Source: CAISCU01 sp943361925 (lineage in GTDB: Bacteria > Bacteroidota > Bacteroidia > UKL13-3). From it: a DNA stretch of 64,000 nt. Positions 16,114 to 24,992 of this stretch are shown here, piece after piece. The notes below the pieces were generated by a model, which did not search any database, was not told the origin of the DNA, and saw only the letters and a program-made list of their open reading frames with translations. The position numbers and the translations under genes are program-made. Location of the stretch: assembly GCA_943361925.1 (NCBI GenBank), contig CALRIT020000002.1:282277-346276 (forward strand), given 5' to 3'. Each line of letters begins with the position of its first letter. Position 1 is the first letter of the stretch.

Positions 16114-16329
16114 AAATAATGAGTTTTTAATTCATTCTTACCCAAAGGACGTCAAACAGATTGGATTCACCAATTGTTGAGCTAAATAAGTTTCGTCATT
16201 CTAAATAGGTAATGCTGAAAATCTTTACTAGAACTTATTGTGAAATTATAAAAGCTTTTATTTACTTTTCAAAACTCATAAAATTTAGCTGTTGTTTTGA
16301 AAATTTAAATAATATAAAACATAAGGAAT

Positions 16330-16776
16330 ATGAAAAAGACATTACTATTACTTGCTTTATTCGGAATTCTGGCTTCTTGTGAACGTGAAATGCCAGCTGA
16401 AACTACAACCTTAGCCGATGCTTTAAAAGATAAAAACTGGTTGGTTATTGCAGATTCAACTGTTTCATCAACCGGTACTGTAGAAAATAATTATAACCTG
16501 TTACCCGGTTGTGAAAAGGATGATTTGGTACAATTTAAATCGAACAAAACTATTGTAATGGATGAAGGTGCTACCAAATGTAATGCTTCCGACCCTCAAA
16601 CTATGACAATTGGAGCTTGGGCTTTGAATGAAAGTAGCAAAGTATTAACGTTTACATCTGTAGAAAAAATTGATTTTAAAATTCATACTTTAAATGCTAC
16701 TAATTTGGTATTAATTGCTGTTGAAACCGTTGATGGCGTAACCTTAACAGAAACCATTACTTTTAAAGTAAAATAA
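16330..16776 (+). CDS. Small lipocalin-like lipoprotein
   Basis: A lipoprotein signal (MKKTLLLLALFGILASC, lipobox Cys17) precedes a ~130-aa beta-rich domain: LKDKNWLVIADSTVSS, LLPGCEKDDLVQFKSNKTIV, WALNESSKVLTFT and a final LTETITFKVK strand. The pattern of a W-containing first strand, a CEKDD.hhF...G motif and a W/L...l.f repeat is typical of lipocalin-like secreted proteins in Bacteroidota. Cys residues near 58 and 78 could form a disulfide. Probably outer-membrane anchored; ligand unknown. The SprT-like gene starts 15 bp downstream, so the two are likely co-transcribed. Confidence 0.7.
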   Translation: MKKTLLLLALFGILASCEREMPAETTTLADALKDKNWLVIADSTVSSTGTVENNYNLLPGCEKDDLVQFKSNKTIVMDEGATKCNASDPQTMTIGAWALNESSKVLTFTSVEKIDFKIHTLNATNLVLIAVETVDGVTLTETITFKVK

Positions 16777-16791
16777 TATTTCGTAGCAAAA

Positions 16792-17475
16792 ATGAACGCA
16801 AAAAGCATCTATGAAACTTTGAGTGAATCTCAATTGGTACACAAAAAGAAATTAATGGATGCTTTGAAATCTTTTGTTCCGCAAAGTGCACTAGAACGAT
16901 GTGCGGAGCTTATCATGTACCACAAACTTCACCTTCATATTGAGGTTGAACGTAAGGGAAGATATGGTGATTATAGTCCACATTCCGGTCATGGCAATCG
17001 CATTTCGGTAAACCATAATTTGAGTCAGTTTGAATTTCTGATTACTTTCATCCACGAATTATCTCACCATACTGCTTATACCAAACATGGTCCACATCAT
17101 GAGGCACATGGTGAAGAATGGAAAATGGAATTCAGAATTAATATGAAAGCATTTCTGGATTCAGAGGTATTTCCTTACGATTTACGAGCGGCTTTATCAA
17201 AACACATGGTAAATCCTAAGTACTCGCAATCTGCCGATGTGAAGCTGCTGCAATTGCTAAAGAAGTACGATAAAACAAAACAAGATATTACCCATTTATC
17301 GGATTTGCAGGATGGAATGGTTTTTACCATCAAACATTATCCAGATTCGTGGATGCGCAGAATCAAAAAAATGAGGACTTATGCTTTGTGTGAAAGCTTA
17401 GATGGAAAACACAAATACAAGGTTCATTTAATGGCAGAAGTTGCCGAGTTTAGGGCTGATGAAACTTTGAATTAA
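16792..17475 (+). CDS. SprT-like zinc metalloprotease
   Basis: The 227-aa protein carries the SprT/gluzincin signature HELSHH (zinc ligands His88 and His92, catalytic Glu89) followed by HGPHHEAHGEEWK (third ligand probably His106). This is the usual spacing of the HExxH...HGxxWK pattern of SprT-like proteins, whose eukaryotic relative Spartan degrades DNA-protein crosslinks. The C-terminal ~80 aa (LSDLQDGMVFTIKHY ... KYKVHLMAEV) resembles a small beta-barrel and replaces the zinc ribbon seen in E. coli SprT. The stop codon overlaps the stop of the convergent epimerase gene by four bases. Confidence 0.85.
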   Translation: MNAKSIYETLSESQLVHKKKLMDALKSFVPQSALERCAELIMYHKLHLHIEVERKGRYGDYSPHSGHGNRISVNHNLSQFEFLITFIHELSHHTAYTKHGPHHEAHGEEWKMEFRINMKAFLDSEVFPYDLRAALSKHMVNPKYSQSADVKLLQLLKKYDKTKQDITHLSDLQDGMVFTIKHYPDSWMRRIKKMRTYALCESLDGKHKYKVHLMAEVAEFRADETLN

Positions 17476-18551
17476 TTACAATCTGTAACAATCATTCTCT
17501 CATTCATTTTATCATGCATCTGAATGAGTGTTTGCTCTAAATTATACGACCAATCCCAGGTTGGGTAATGGCTCTTAAATTTATTGACATCGCTGATATA
17601 CCAGATATGGTCACCAATACGATTGGTTTCAGCATAAGAATAATTCATTTTATTTCCTGAAATTTTCTCACACCAATCAATGGCTTCAAGCATACTGCAA
17701 TTGGCATGACGTCCGCCACCGGCATTGTATACTTCACCTGCTCTTGGATTTTGATAAAAATGCCAGAACATATTTACCAAATCGTATGAATGAATATTGT
17801 CACGAACCTGTTTTCCTTTATAACCAAAAATAGTATAATGATTGCCTGTGATAGCACATTTCATTAGGTAAGCCAAAAATCCGTGTAACTGAGCACCACT
17901 GTGGTTTGGACCTGTTAAACAACCACCTCTGAAAATGGCAGTTTTCATTCCAAAATAACGACCATATTCCTGCACCATGATATCTGCCGCAACTTTACTT
18001 GCGCCAAAAACAGAATGTTTGGTTTGGTCAACACTCATCATTTCATCAATACCATGTTTAAAGTAAGCATGGTCTTCTGCAATTTCCCAACGTTTTTCTA
18101 ATTCAACCAATGGCAAATAATTTGGGGTATCACCATAAACTTTATTGGTTGATGTAAATATGAAAACTGCATCCGGGGCATACAAACGAGTTAATTCCAA
18201 CATGTTTAAAGTGCCTGTAGCATTTACTCCAAAATCGGTTAAAGGTTCTTTTGCAGCCCAGTCGTGACTAGGTTGTGCAGCAGCATGAACAATTAGTTTG
18301 ATATCTTTTCCGTACTCAGCAAATACTTTTTCAAGCGTTGTATAATCTCTGATATCAATATTCTCTGATTTGAAATTCGAAAACTTTTCTTCTAACCTGG
18401 TTTTATTCCAGATTGTTGAACCATCTTGTCCAAAAAAGTATGAACGAAGGTTATTATCTATACCAATTACTTTATCGAATTTAGAAGAAAAAAACTCTAC
18501 CGATTCTCCACCAATTAAGCCACTACTACCGGTAACCAATGCAATATTCAT
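17472..18551 (-). CDS. SDR-family NAD-dependent epimerase, CDP-paratose 2-epimerase-like, with Phe in place of the catalytic Tyr
   Basis: The 359-aa extended SDR has the nucleotide-binding motif GSSGLIGG (8-15), HAAAQPSHDW (89-98), TSTNKVYGD (133-141), and the region where YxxxK is expected reads VFGASK: Phe182 replaces Tyr and Lys186 is kept. HSVFGASKVAAD, RGGCLTGP and GYKGKQVRD match a subgroup commonly annotated as CDP-paratose/CDP-tyvelose epimerase relatives, where I recall the Phe as usual. It is transcribed 20 bp after a second SDR epimerase, so they form an operon. No glycosyltransferases lie nearby, so the sugar pathway is unknown. It probably acts on an NDP-sugar in the cytoplasm. 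Confidence 0.8.
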   Translation of the reverse strand: MNIALVTGSSGLIGGESVEFFSSKFDKVIGIDNNLRSYFFGQDGSTIWNKTRLEEKFSNFKSENIDIRDYTTLEKVFAEYGKDIKLIVHAAAQPSHDWAAKEPLTDFGVNATGTLNMLELTRLYAPDAVFIFTSTNKVYGDTPNYLPLVELEKRWEIAEDHAYFKHGIDEMMSVDQTKHSVFGASKVAADIMVQEYGRYFGMKTAIFRGGCLTGPNHSGAQLHGFLAYLMKCAITGNHYTIFGYKGKQVRDNIHSYDLVNMFWHFYQNPRAGEVYNAGGGRHANCSMLEAIDWCEKISGNKMNYSYAETNRIGDHIWYISDVNKFKSHYPTWDWSYNLEQTLIQMHDKMNERMIVTDCN

Positions 18552-18571
18552 ATCTGATTATGTTGTTATTT

Positions 18572-19639
18572 TTATGATAAAATTTGTTTAAGCTGATGTT
18601 CATTTTCTTTCATCCAATCGAATGTTTCAGAAAGAAGAGTCATCATATTCTTTTTAGGTTTCCATCCGGTAAGCGCATGCAATTTGGCATAATCACTTAC
18701 ATAAATTCTGATATCGGCAGGGCGATTTTCTTTTACAGATTGAATGCTGATTTTATTCCCTGTAATCTCTTCGCACATAGCAGTTAATTCTACTAAGCTA
18801 AAACTAACATCATTGCCACCACCAACATTATAGATTCCACCATTGTATAAATCGGCATGGTGAATCTGATGGTCGATTAATTCGAACAAATCATCGGCAT
18901 GCATTACATCACGCATTTGTTTGCCGGTTCCACCGTATCCAATATAACCCAGATTTCCTTTGAAGAAATGTCGGGCTAACCAAAGTACCAAAACACCTTG
19001 GTCTACTTTACCCATTTGCCATGGACCACTAATTACGCCACAACGATTGATAACGGTTTTCATGTTACGCAATTCGTTGTATTCAGTGATAAGGTATTCT
19101 GAGGCTAATTTAGTAGCTCCATAAAAAGAGCGACTTCCTTCAAGCGGGAAATCTTCACTTACTCCATTTGAAGAAATACCTCGGATGGTTTGATTGTCAT
19201 TCCATACAAAACGGGTATCTAATTCAGTGAAGTTTGCCGCTTCTAAAGATTTAATTGGATAAATTCTGCTGGTAGAAAGGAAAATAAACTGAGCTTTTTT
19301 CTGATCAGCAAGTTCAAGGCAATTTACAGTACCAAACAAATTGCTGTTTAGAAGCGGATAAATCGGAGAATTGATTCCCGATAAAACCGAAGGATCAGCC
19401 GAAGCATCAATGATAACATCCAGGTGTTCGAACTGTTGTAAATCCTCCATATTACGAATATCACCATGAACAAAATTTACCCCGGCATTTCTCAAACGGG
19501 AAATATTGAGTTCAGAACCCCTTCTTCGCAGGTTATCCAATGCATGAATTGTATAGGAAGGATACTTTTGTTTAAGTGATAAACAAAGTGTAGAACCCAC
19601 AAAACCAGCACCACCGGTAATTAAAATTTGTTTCGACAT
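18572..19639 (-). CDS. SDR-family NAD-dependent epimerase/dehydratase (CDP-paratose epimerase-like)
   Basis: The frame extends to 19816, but the Rossmann motif starts after the ATG at 19639 (MSKQILITGGAGFVGSTLCL), so I use that start; the product is 355 aa. It has GGAGFVGS (9-16), HGDIRN (58-63), an IIDASADPSV segment, and an intact catalytic pair in SFYGATK (Tyr173, Lys177). RRRGSELN and GGTGKQMRDV match the CDP-paratose 2-epimerase-like group. Its neighbour is a related SDR lacking this Tyr, so the pair may carry out successive steps or form a hetero-oligomer on one NDP-sugar. Confidence 0.82.
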   Translation of the reverse strand: MSKQILITGGAGFVGSTLCLSLKQKYPSYTIHALDNLRRRGSELNISRLRNAGVNFVHGDIRNMEDLQQFEHLDVIIDASADPSVLSGINSPIYPLLNSNLFGTVNCLELADQKKAQFIFLSTSRIYPIKSLEAANFTELDTRFVWNDNQTIRGISSNGVSEDFPLEGSRSFYGATKLASEYLITEYNELRNMKTVINRCGVISGPWQMGKVDQGVLVLWLARHFFKGNLGYIGYGGTGKQMRDVMHADDLFELIDHQIHHADLYNGGIYNVGGGNDVSFSLVELTAMCEEITGNKISIQSVKENRPADIRIYVSDYAKLHALTGWKPKKNMMTLLSETFDWMKENEHQLKQILS

Positions 19640-19952
19640 GAATTTCGTAAAAGACTGCAATTTTAGGGGAAAATTGGCAAAGTACCGAAAGCAAAAACAT
19701 AGCTGCTGTTTGAAGAGGAAATCCGGATGAATTTTTCGGTGTTCGCCCGGAAAGCCAACAAACATTATTTGCCTGATAAACTGATACTTAAATCTAAAAA
19801 TTGGAATCCAAATCACAAAATTTCAGTCTGTTGCTTTTAAAATCTATTAGACCAATACATCTTAAAATTCTATGGTATAGAAGCAAATCAATATAAAAAT
19901 AATCTCTATTGCTACAGAAAAGAAATGACTTCCCAGAAACAAAAAACAATCC
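19640..19952 (-). other. Intergenic region between the epimerase operon and dnaE-like gene
   Basis: The 313-bp gap holds the epimerase promoter. A near-consensus -7 element on the minus strand (GTACTTTGCC, about 19685) lies 45 bp before the ATG. No gene or terminator was seen in the remainder. Confidence 0.35.
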
Positions 19953-22943
19953 TCAATACCTCGGATCTAACTGACGTGGAAGTTTGGAACAACGGTTTAC
20001 TTCTATGGTATAATAACCAAATTCTTCAGCCACTTTTCCTTCAATTAAATAAACACCTCTGCCATCAATAGGATATTGTTTTAAACTTTGAGGAAAATGC
20101 GTGGTATCAAAAAAAGCATAATCAGGATCGTAAAAAGTACCAAAACACATATACTCGCCTTTGCTGGTTTTAAGTGGCTTCACACAAACCAATTCACCAA
20201 GCATTCTTACGGTATCCCCTTTATATAATTTCATTTCCGAAGCACGAATGCCCCCTCTGAAACTTGTTTTAAGTAAATCGAACTCAGACTTCGTAATGGT
20301 AAATCCCAACAACTCCATTTCATCATACACATCTTCAAGCGGATTATGCACCAATGCTGGTAAAGAAAAGTCTTTGATGTCGCGTGGCTGAAAATCGAAA
20401 TGTTCTGAAACCATGTGTAATTGCTGAGGGACCAGACTTGTGCTATGAGCTTGCTCTTTGTGTTGACGAAATTGCAAATGCGCATCCCACATCAATTGCT
20501 TTTTACCCAAACCGGTAAACCTGAAAGCGCCTATTTTAACAAGAATCAGCAGCTGTTCCAGTCCAATTGGAACACGTGCAATCAAATCATACAAACCTAA
20601 ATAAGGCCCATGATCCATTCTATCCTGAATGATTTGTTTCACCATTTCTGATTCCAGATTCTGCACATGAATAAAACCCAACCAGGCATCATTCCCTTTT
20701 AGATTGGTTAGATAATCGCTGTTGTTAATACATGGAAGATGAACTGCTGCACCTGTTTTTTTGAGCTCCTGTACATAAACCCAGGTTGAATAAAATCCAC
20801 CAAAATTATTAATCACAGCCACCATAAACTCCATAGGAAAATAGGTTTTGAGATAAAGACTTTGGAAGCTCTCAACCGCAAACGAAGCTGAATGTGCTTT
20901 ACTAAATGAATAACCCGCAAAGCTTTCAACCTGCCGCCAAACCTCTTTGGTAACAGCTTCCGGATAACCACGCTCTGCACAATTCGAGAAAAATTTATCT
21001 ACGATACGCTGAAATTCTGCCTTCGACCTGTACTTGCCACTCATGGCTCTTCTTAATACATCTGAATCGGCTAAATCCAATCCTGCAAAATGGTGACATA
21101 CTTTTAAAACATCTTCCTGAAACACCATCACACCATAGGTTTCCTGTAATTGATCCTTCATCACAGGATGAATGTATTCAAACTCTTTTGGATGATGAAA
21201 ACGATAAATATATTCACGCATCATACCCGATTTTGCTACACCCGGCCTGATGATGGAACTCGCCGCAACGAGGTGAATATAATCATCACATTTTAGTTTC
21301 TTCAGCAATCCACGCATACCGGGACTCTCTACATAAAAACAACCAATGCTATCTCCTTCCTTGAGTTGTTTACGAACCTGTACATCCTGTTTAAAGGCTT
21401 TCACATCGTGCACATCCACACGAATGCGCCTGTTTTCCCAGACTAATTCTGCAGCATCTTTGATATGCCCAATTCCTCTTTGCGATAAAATATCAAACTT
21501 TTCAAAACCAATATCTTCAGAAGTATACATATCCCACTGAACAGTAGGAAAGCCCTTTGGTGGCATATCCAGTGCCGTATAATCATAAATGGGTTCTTCA
21601 GAAATCAATACGCCGCCGGCATGAATGGAACGATGATTAGGAAAATCTTTAATCATGGAACCAAACTCCAAAATACGGGCAACAATAGGATCGCTTTTAT
21701 CGGAGCGATGCGGGAAATCGGATAATATATCTATCTCCTTTTTGGGAAGGCCGTAAACCTTACCAAATTCACGAATAATAGAAGAGCCTTTGAAGGTAGA
21801 GATGGTGCCCAATAAGGCAGTATGGTCTTTGCCATATCGTTTGAATATGTAATCCAGCACTTCATCTCTTTCCTTCCAGCTGTAATCAATGTCAAAATCG
21901 GGAGGACTTGTTCTTTTGGGATTTAAAAAACGTTCAAAATATAAATCAAGTTCGATGGGGTCTACATCGGTAATACGTAAACAATAAGCCACTACACTGT
22001 TGGCCCCACTACCGCGGCCTACATGGTAAAAACCCTTCGACATAGAATACCTGATGATATCCCATGTAATTAAAAAATAGGATGAGAAACCAAGGTTATC
22101 AATGATATCCAATTCCTTTTTTACCCTGGCTTTGGCTTGTGCATTGCGGCTTCCATAGCGATACAACATGCCATCGTGAGCCAGTTTTTCGAGCAGCAGT
22201 TTATCATCGTAAGCAGAACTTGAATAGAACTTTTTGTTCTTATGTGTTCTGAAATCGAAGTTAAATTCACACCTGTCGATGAGCGCTTGTGTATTAAAAA
22301 TAAGAAAAGGATGATACCTGCAAGCATGAATTAAATCGGCCTCCGACAATAAAACCTCATTGGCATTTGCCAGTTGTTGCGGATTCAATCGGCTTAACAA
22401 AACATTGGAATGAACAGCCTGTAAATGCTGATGTAACATATAACCTGCAGCATCCTTAAAAGTAACAGGATGTTGCAAAACCATTTTATGCTGAAAGGCT
22501 TCAAATCTGGCTCCTGCCAAACGATTGAGCTCGTGCAAACGAATACCGATTAACTCATGTGGCAGAAATTTTCTATCAGGATTATTGAGTAAAGTTTGAA
22601 GCGGATAAATAATAAAAGTATGCTGTAATGTTTCAACCTGAGTTGCATACGAAAGTCCTTCCAGCTGAAATCTGGTGAGCATTTTATTGATTTCACGTAA
22701 GCCTGAAGCATTCTTGGCCAAAGCCACAAACAACAATTCTTGCTCACTTCTGAACTCAATTCCTACAATAGGTTTGATGCCTTCTGTACGACAAGCTTTC
22801 ACAAATTCAAACACACCCGTTCCGCAATTGATATCGGTTAAACCCAAGGTGCTATAAGCTTCTCTTTTTGCCAGTTTTACCAAATCTTCTATTGGTAAAG
22901 TTCCATACTGCAAACTATAATAACTGTGTGCATTCCAAATCAT
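19953..22943 (-). CDS. dnaE: DNA polymerase III alpha subunit, short accessory (DnaE2-like) type
   Basis: The 996-aa C-family polymerase is shorter than replicative DnaE (about 1160 aa). Order: PHP-like domain (1-~200), then the polymerase palm with GRGSGANS (309-316) and the catalytic acids in PPDFDIDY (Asp349, Asp351, Asp353) plus KFDIL, helix-hairpin-helix region, and a C-terminal OB fold (about 890-980). The tau-binding tail is missing. The PHP metal site is degraded: the usual HxH is Asn4-x-His6 and TDH is TDI (36-38), so proofreading is unlikely. It overlaps dinB by 4 bp (ATGA), so the two are translationally coupled. This context points to mutagenic lesion bypass rather than replication. 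Confidence 0.9.
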   Translation of the reverse strand: MIWNAHSYYSLQYGTLPIEDLVKLAKREAYSTLGLTDINCGTGVFEFVKACRTEGIKPIVGIEFRSEQELLFVALAKNASGLREINKMLTRFQLEGLSYATQVETLQHTFIIYPLQTLLNNPDRKFLPHELIGIRLHELNRLAGARFEAFQHKMVLQHPVTFKDAAGYMLHQHLQAVHSNVLLSRLNPQQLANANEVLLSEADLIHACRYHPFLIFNTQALIDRCEFNFDFRTHKNKKFYSSSAYDDKLLLEKLAHDGMLYRYGSRNAQAKARVKKELDIIDNLGFSSYFLITWDIIRYSMSKGFYHVGRGSGANSVVAYCLRITDVDPIELDLYFERFLNPKRTSPPDFDIDYSWKERDEVLDYIFKRYGKDHTALLGTISTFKGSSIIREFGKVYGLPKKEIDILSDFPHRSDKSDPIVARILEFGSMIKDFPNHRSIHAGGVLISEEPIYDYTALDMPPKGFPTVQWDMYTSEDIGFEKFDILSQRGIGHIKDAAELVWENRRIRVDVHDVKAFKQDVQVRKQLKEGDSIGCFYVESPGMRGLLKKLKCDDYIHLVAASSIIRPGVAKSGMMREYIYRFHHPKEFEYIHPVMKDQLQETYGVMVFQEDVLKVCHHFAGLDLADSDVLRRAMSGKYRSKAEFQRIVDKFFSNCAERGYPEAVTKEVWRQVESFAGYSFSKAHSASFAVESFQSLYLKTYFPMEFMVAVINNFGGFYSTWVYVQELKKTGAAVHLPCINNSDYLTNLKGNDAWLGFIHVQNLESEMVKQIIQDRMDHGPYLGLYDLIARVPIGLEQLLILVKIGAFRFTGLGKKQLMWDAHLQFRQHKEQAHSTSLVPQQLHMVSEHFDFQPRDIKDFSLPALVHNPLEDVYDEMELLGFTITKSEFDLLKTSFRGGIRASEMKLYKGDTVRMLGELVCVKPLKTSKGEYMCFGTFYDPDYAFFDTTHFPQSLKQYPIDGRGVYLIEGKVAEEFGYYTIEVNRCSKLPRQLDPRY

Positions 22944-24109
22944 CTTCTGCTCCTCCCCTTTCTGCCATCAGGTAAAATGGCTCCTGCCCTGTAAACTGCT
23001 TCTTTTCCATACCAGTTCCGGATTTTATCCATGGCTTGATACAGATTAATCATGGAAACACTGTCTGTAAATAAATCGATTTGCTGGCTGCCATATACAA
23101 AATGACTCAATCGCACACCAATCAGCCTCACTAATAATCTTCTGTTATATAGTTTTTGAAACAATTGTAATGCCACCTCCAGAATGCGGTGATCGTAACC
23201 TGTATACTGAATGCGTAATTGCTGGGTTTGTGTTTGAAAATCGGAATAGCGGATTTTAATGGTCACACATCCGCATAATTTATTCTGACTCCTCATCTCA
23301 AAACTAGTTTCCTGCACCATACGTGTAAGTGTGCTTTGCAGGAGTTTCATATCGGTGGTATCTGTTTCGAATGTTTGCTCGGCACCAATTGATTTCTGTT
23401 CAAAATAAGCCTGCACAGGACGTTCATCTATTCCATTTGCTTTTTCCCAGATATGAATGCCATTTTCGCCCATTACCTGATGCATCAGATTTTTGGGCAT
23501 GGCACTGAGTGTAGCAATGTATACAATACCCATATCTCTTAATGTCTGGTAGGATTTATCGCCGATACCCGGAATTTTTTTGATGGAAAGTGGATCTAAA
23601 AATGGCTTCACCAAAGCTGCTTCCACATTTTTTTCTCCATTGGGTTTTGCTTCTCCTGTAGCAATTTTAGATACAGTTTTATTAACCGACAAACCACAAG
23701 AAATAGGTAAACCGGTTTCTTTAATAATACGTGTTCTTAATTCATGTAACCATTTATGCGTTCCAAAAAAACGATCCATTCCACTTAAATCCAGGTAATG
23801 TTCATCGATAGAAGCCTTCTCGAAAACCGGAGCCTTTTCTGCGATGATTTCAGTCACCATACTCGAATAATGACTATACTGATCGTGGTCACCTTTTATA
23901 AAAATAGCATTCGGACATAATCTTTTGGCGATTTTAATAGCCATACCCGAGCTCACACCAAACTGACGGGTTTCATAACTACAAGCTGCAACAACTCCTC
24001 TATCTGATAAACCCCCGACAATAATGGGTTTACCCACGAGCGCAGAATTACGCAATCGCTCTACCGAGACGAAAAAAGTATCCAAATCCATGTGCGCAAT
24101 AGTTCTCAC
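22940..24109 (-). CDS. dinB: DNA polymerase IV (Y-family, lesion bypass)
   Basis: The 389-aa protein has all Y-family motifs: HMDLDTFFVSVE at the N-terminus (catalytic Asp8), YETRQFGVSSGM (45-56), SIDEHYLDLSG (catalytic Asp102 and Glu103), GLSVNKTVSKIA with GEAKPNG, a helix-hairpin-helix near KIPGIGDKS, and the little-finger domain. I accept the GTG start at 24109 because RTIAHMDLD aligns with the normal DinB start; the ATG six codons later would cut the first strand. It does not end in an evident QL(S/D)LF-type clamp motif; the C-terminus is GRKGRSRR, although IDLFTD at about 350 might serve. First gene of the dinB-dnaE operon, downstream of a palindromic operator. Confidence 0.93.
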   Translation of the reverse strand: MRTIAHMDLDTFFVSVERLRNSALVGKPIIVGGLSDRGVVAACSYETRQFGVSSGMAIKIAKRLCPNAIFIKGDHDQYSHYSSMVTEIIAEKAPVFEKASIDEHYLDLSGMDRFFGTHKWLHELRTRIIKETGLPISCGLSVNKTVSKIATGEAKPNGEKNVEAALVKPFLDPLSIKKIPGIGDKSYQTLRDMGIVYIATLSAMPKNLMHQVMGENGIHIWEKANGIDERPVQAYFEQKSIGAEQTFETDTTDMKLLQSTLTRMVQETSFEMRSQNKLCGCVTIKIRYSDFQTQTQQLRIQYTGYDHRILEVALQLFQKLYNRRLLVRLIGVRLSHFVYGSQQIDLFTDSVSMINLYQAMDKIRNWYGKEAVYRAGAILPDGRKGRSRR

Positions 24110-24117
24110 TTTCTCAA

Positions 24118-24144
24118 AATGTTAACCTGATTAACATTATCAGG
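24118..24144 (-). promoter_or_regulatory. LexA-box-like palindrome in the dinB/SRAP intergenic region
   Basis: AATGTTAA-CCTGA-TTAACATT (24118-24138) is a perfect 8-bp inverted repeat with a 5-bp spacer, starting 9 bp before the dinB GTG. A second inverted pair, CCTGAT / ATCAGG, overlaps it (24126-24131 and 24139-24144). A lesion-bypass operon is expected to be damage-inducible, so this is a strong operator candidate. The repressor is not in the window. Confidence 0.6.
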
Positions 24145-24186
24145 GTAATAAAATTAACATATTAAAATCAAAAAACAAAAAAAATA

Positions 24187-24216
24187 TTTGCACTTTTACA
24201 GAAGATTTTAATTTTG
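24187..24216 (+). promoter_or_regulatory. Bacteroidota-type promoter for the SRAP gene
   Basis: TTTG (24187-24190), an 18-nt spacer, then TAATTTTG (24209-24216) match the -33/-7 consensus of the Bacteroidota primary sigma factor. The ATG at 24223 lies 7 nt downstream, implying a leaderless or nearly leaderless transcript. Confidence 0.6.
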
Positions 24217-24222
24217 AGGCAG

Positions 24223-24963
24223 ATGTGTGGAAGAGTAACAACATTTTTTAATTACGAAGACATTGAAATGAGTTTTGATGCCGTAGCTTCCTTTGAGGAA
24301 TTCATGGGATACAATCCGGAAGAAATTGAGGCTCAGTATAATGCAGGACCTGGAAGCAAATTACCAATTGTTTTACAAGGCGAGCAAAACCGCTTGATAA
24401 GTAAGGCTGTATTTGGATATAGTCCGGCCTGGGCAACTAAACCAATGTTCCTTTTTAATGCTAGAGCTGAAGGTGACAATAACCAGGAAAACGATCCACA
24501 CTATAATGGACCATTGGGCATTGTGCAAAAACCGGCTTTTAGGGATGTCATTAAAAAACAAAGGTGTTTAATTCCGGTAAACGGATTTATTGAAGGAACT
24601 ACCAAAGAAAAACTCGACAAGCCACACTGGGTTTATAAGGCTGATAAAAGTTTATTTGCTTTGGCTGGAATTTGGGGCATTTATCAAACACAAAAAACAT
24701 TCAGCATTATTACCTGTATGCCCAATGAGTTGATGCAAACCATCCCCCATCACCGAATGCCGGTAATTTTAGAACCACATCAATACGAGGCCTGGTTAAA
24801 TCCTGAAACACCCATTGAAAGCATCACCGAAATGTTGAAACCTTATCCGGCTGAACTCATGGATTTTCATCCAATTAATCCTGCCATTAAAAATCCGCGT
24901 AACAATTCACCGGAATTACTAAAGGAATGGAAACAAGAATTAAAACCTGATCTTTTTTCTTAA
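24223..24963 (+). CDS. SRAP-family abasic-site DNA-protein crosslink protein (HMCES/YedK)
   Basis: The start must be ATG 24223, not the in-frame TTG at 24214. The mature protein then begins MCGR, placing Cys2 where SRAP proteins form a thiazolidine crosslink with abasic sites in single-stranded DNA, and the promoter ends at 24216. Other active-site residues are present: Asn79 in FNAR, Glu124 in GFIEG and His177 in PHHRMPV. The 246-aa length is normal. SRAP proteins shield abasic sites from error-prone processing. Here the gene diverges from the dinB-dnaE bypass operon across a shared 113-bp region with a palindromic operator, suggesting coordinated damage response. Confidence 0.92.
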   Translation: MCGRVTTFFNYEDIEMSFDAVASFEEFMGYNPEEIEAQYNAGPGSKLPIVLQGEQNRLISKAVFGYSPAWATKPMFLFNARAEGDNNQENDPHYNGPLGIVQKPAFRDVIKKQRCLIPVNGFIEGTTKEKLDKPHWVYKADKSLFALAGIWGIYQTQKTFSIITCMPNELMQTIPHHRMPVILEPHQYEAWLNPETPIESITEMLKPYPAELMDFHPINPAIKNPRNNSPELLKEWKQELKPDLFS

Positions 24964-24992
24964 GCAATATGTAAACTTATTATATTAGTAAA

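Noticed and set aside
19640..19816. N-terminal extension of the upstream SDR epimerase
   Set aside because: The Rossmann motif begins right after ATG 19639; the extension is unlike the family and lies in promoter sequence.
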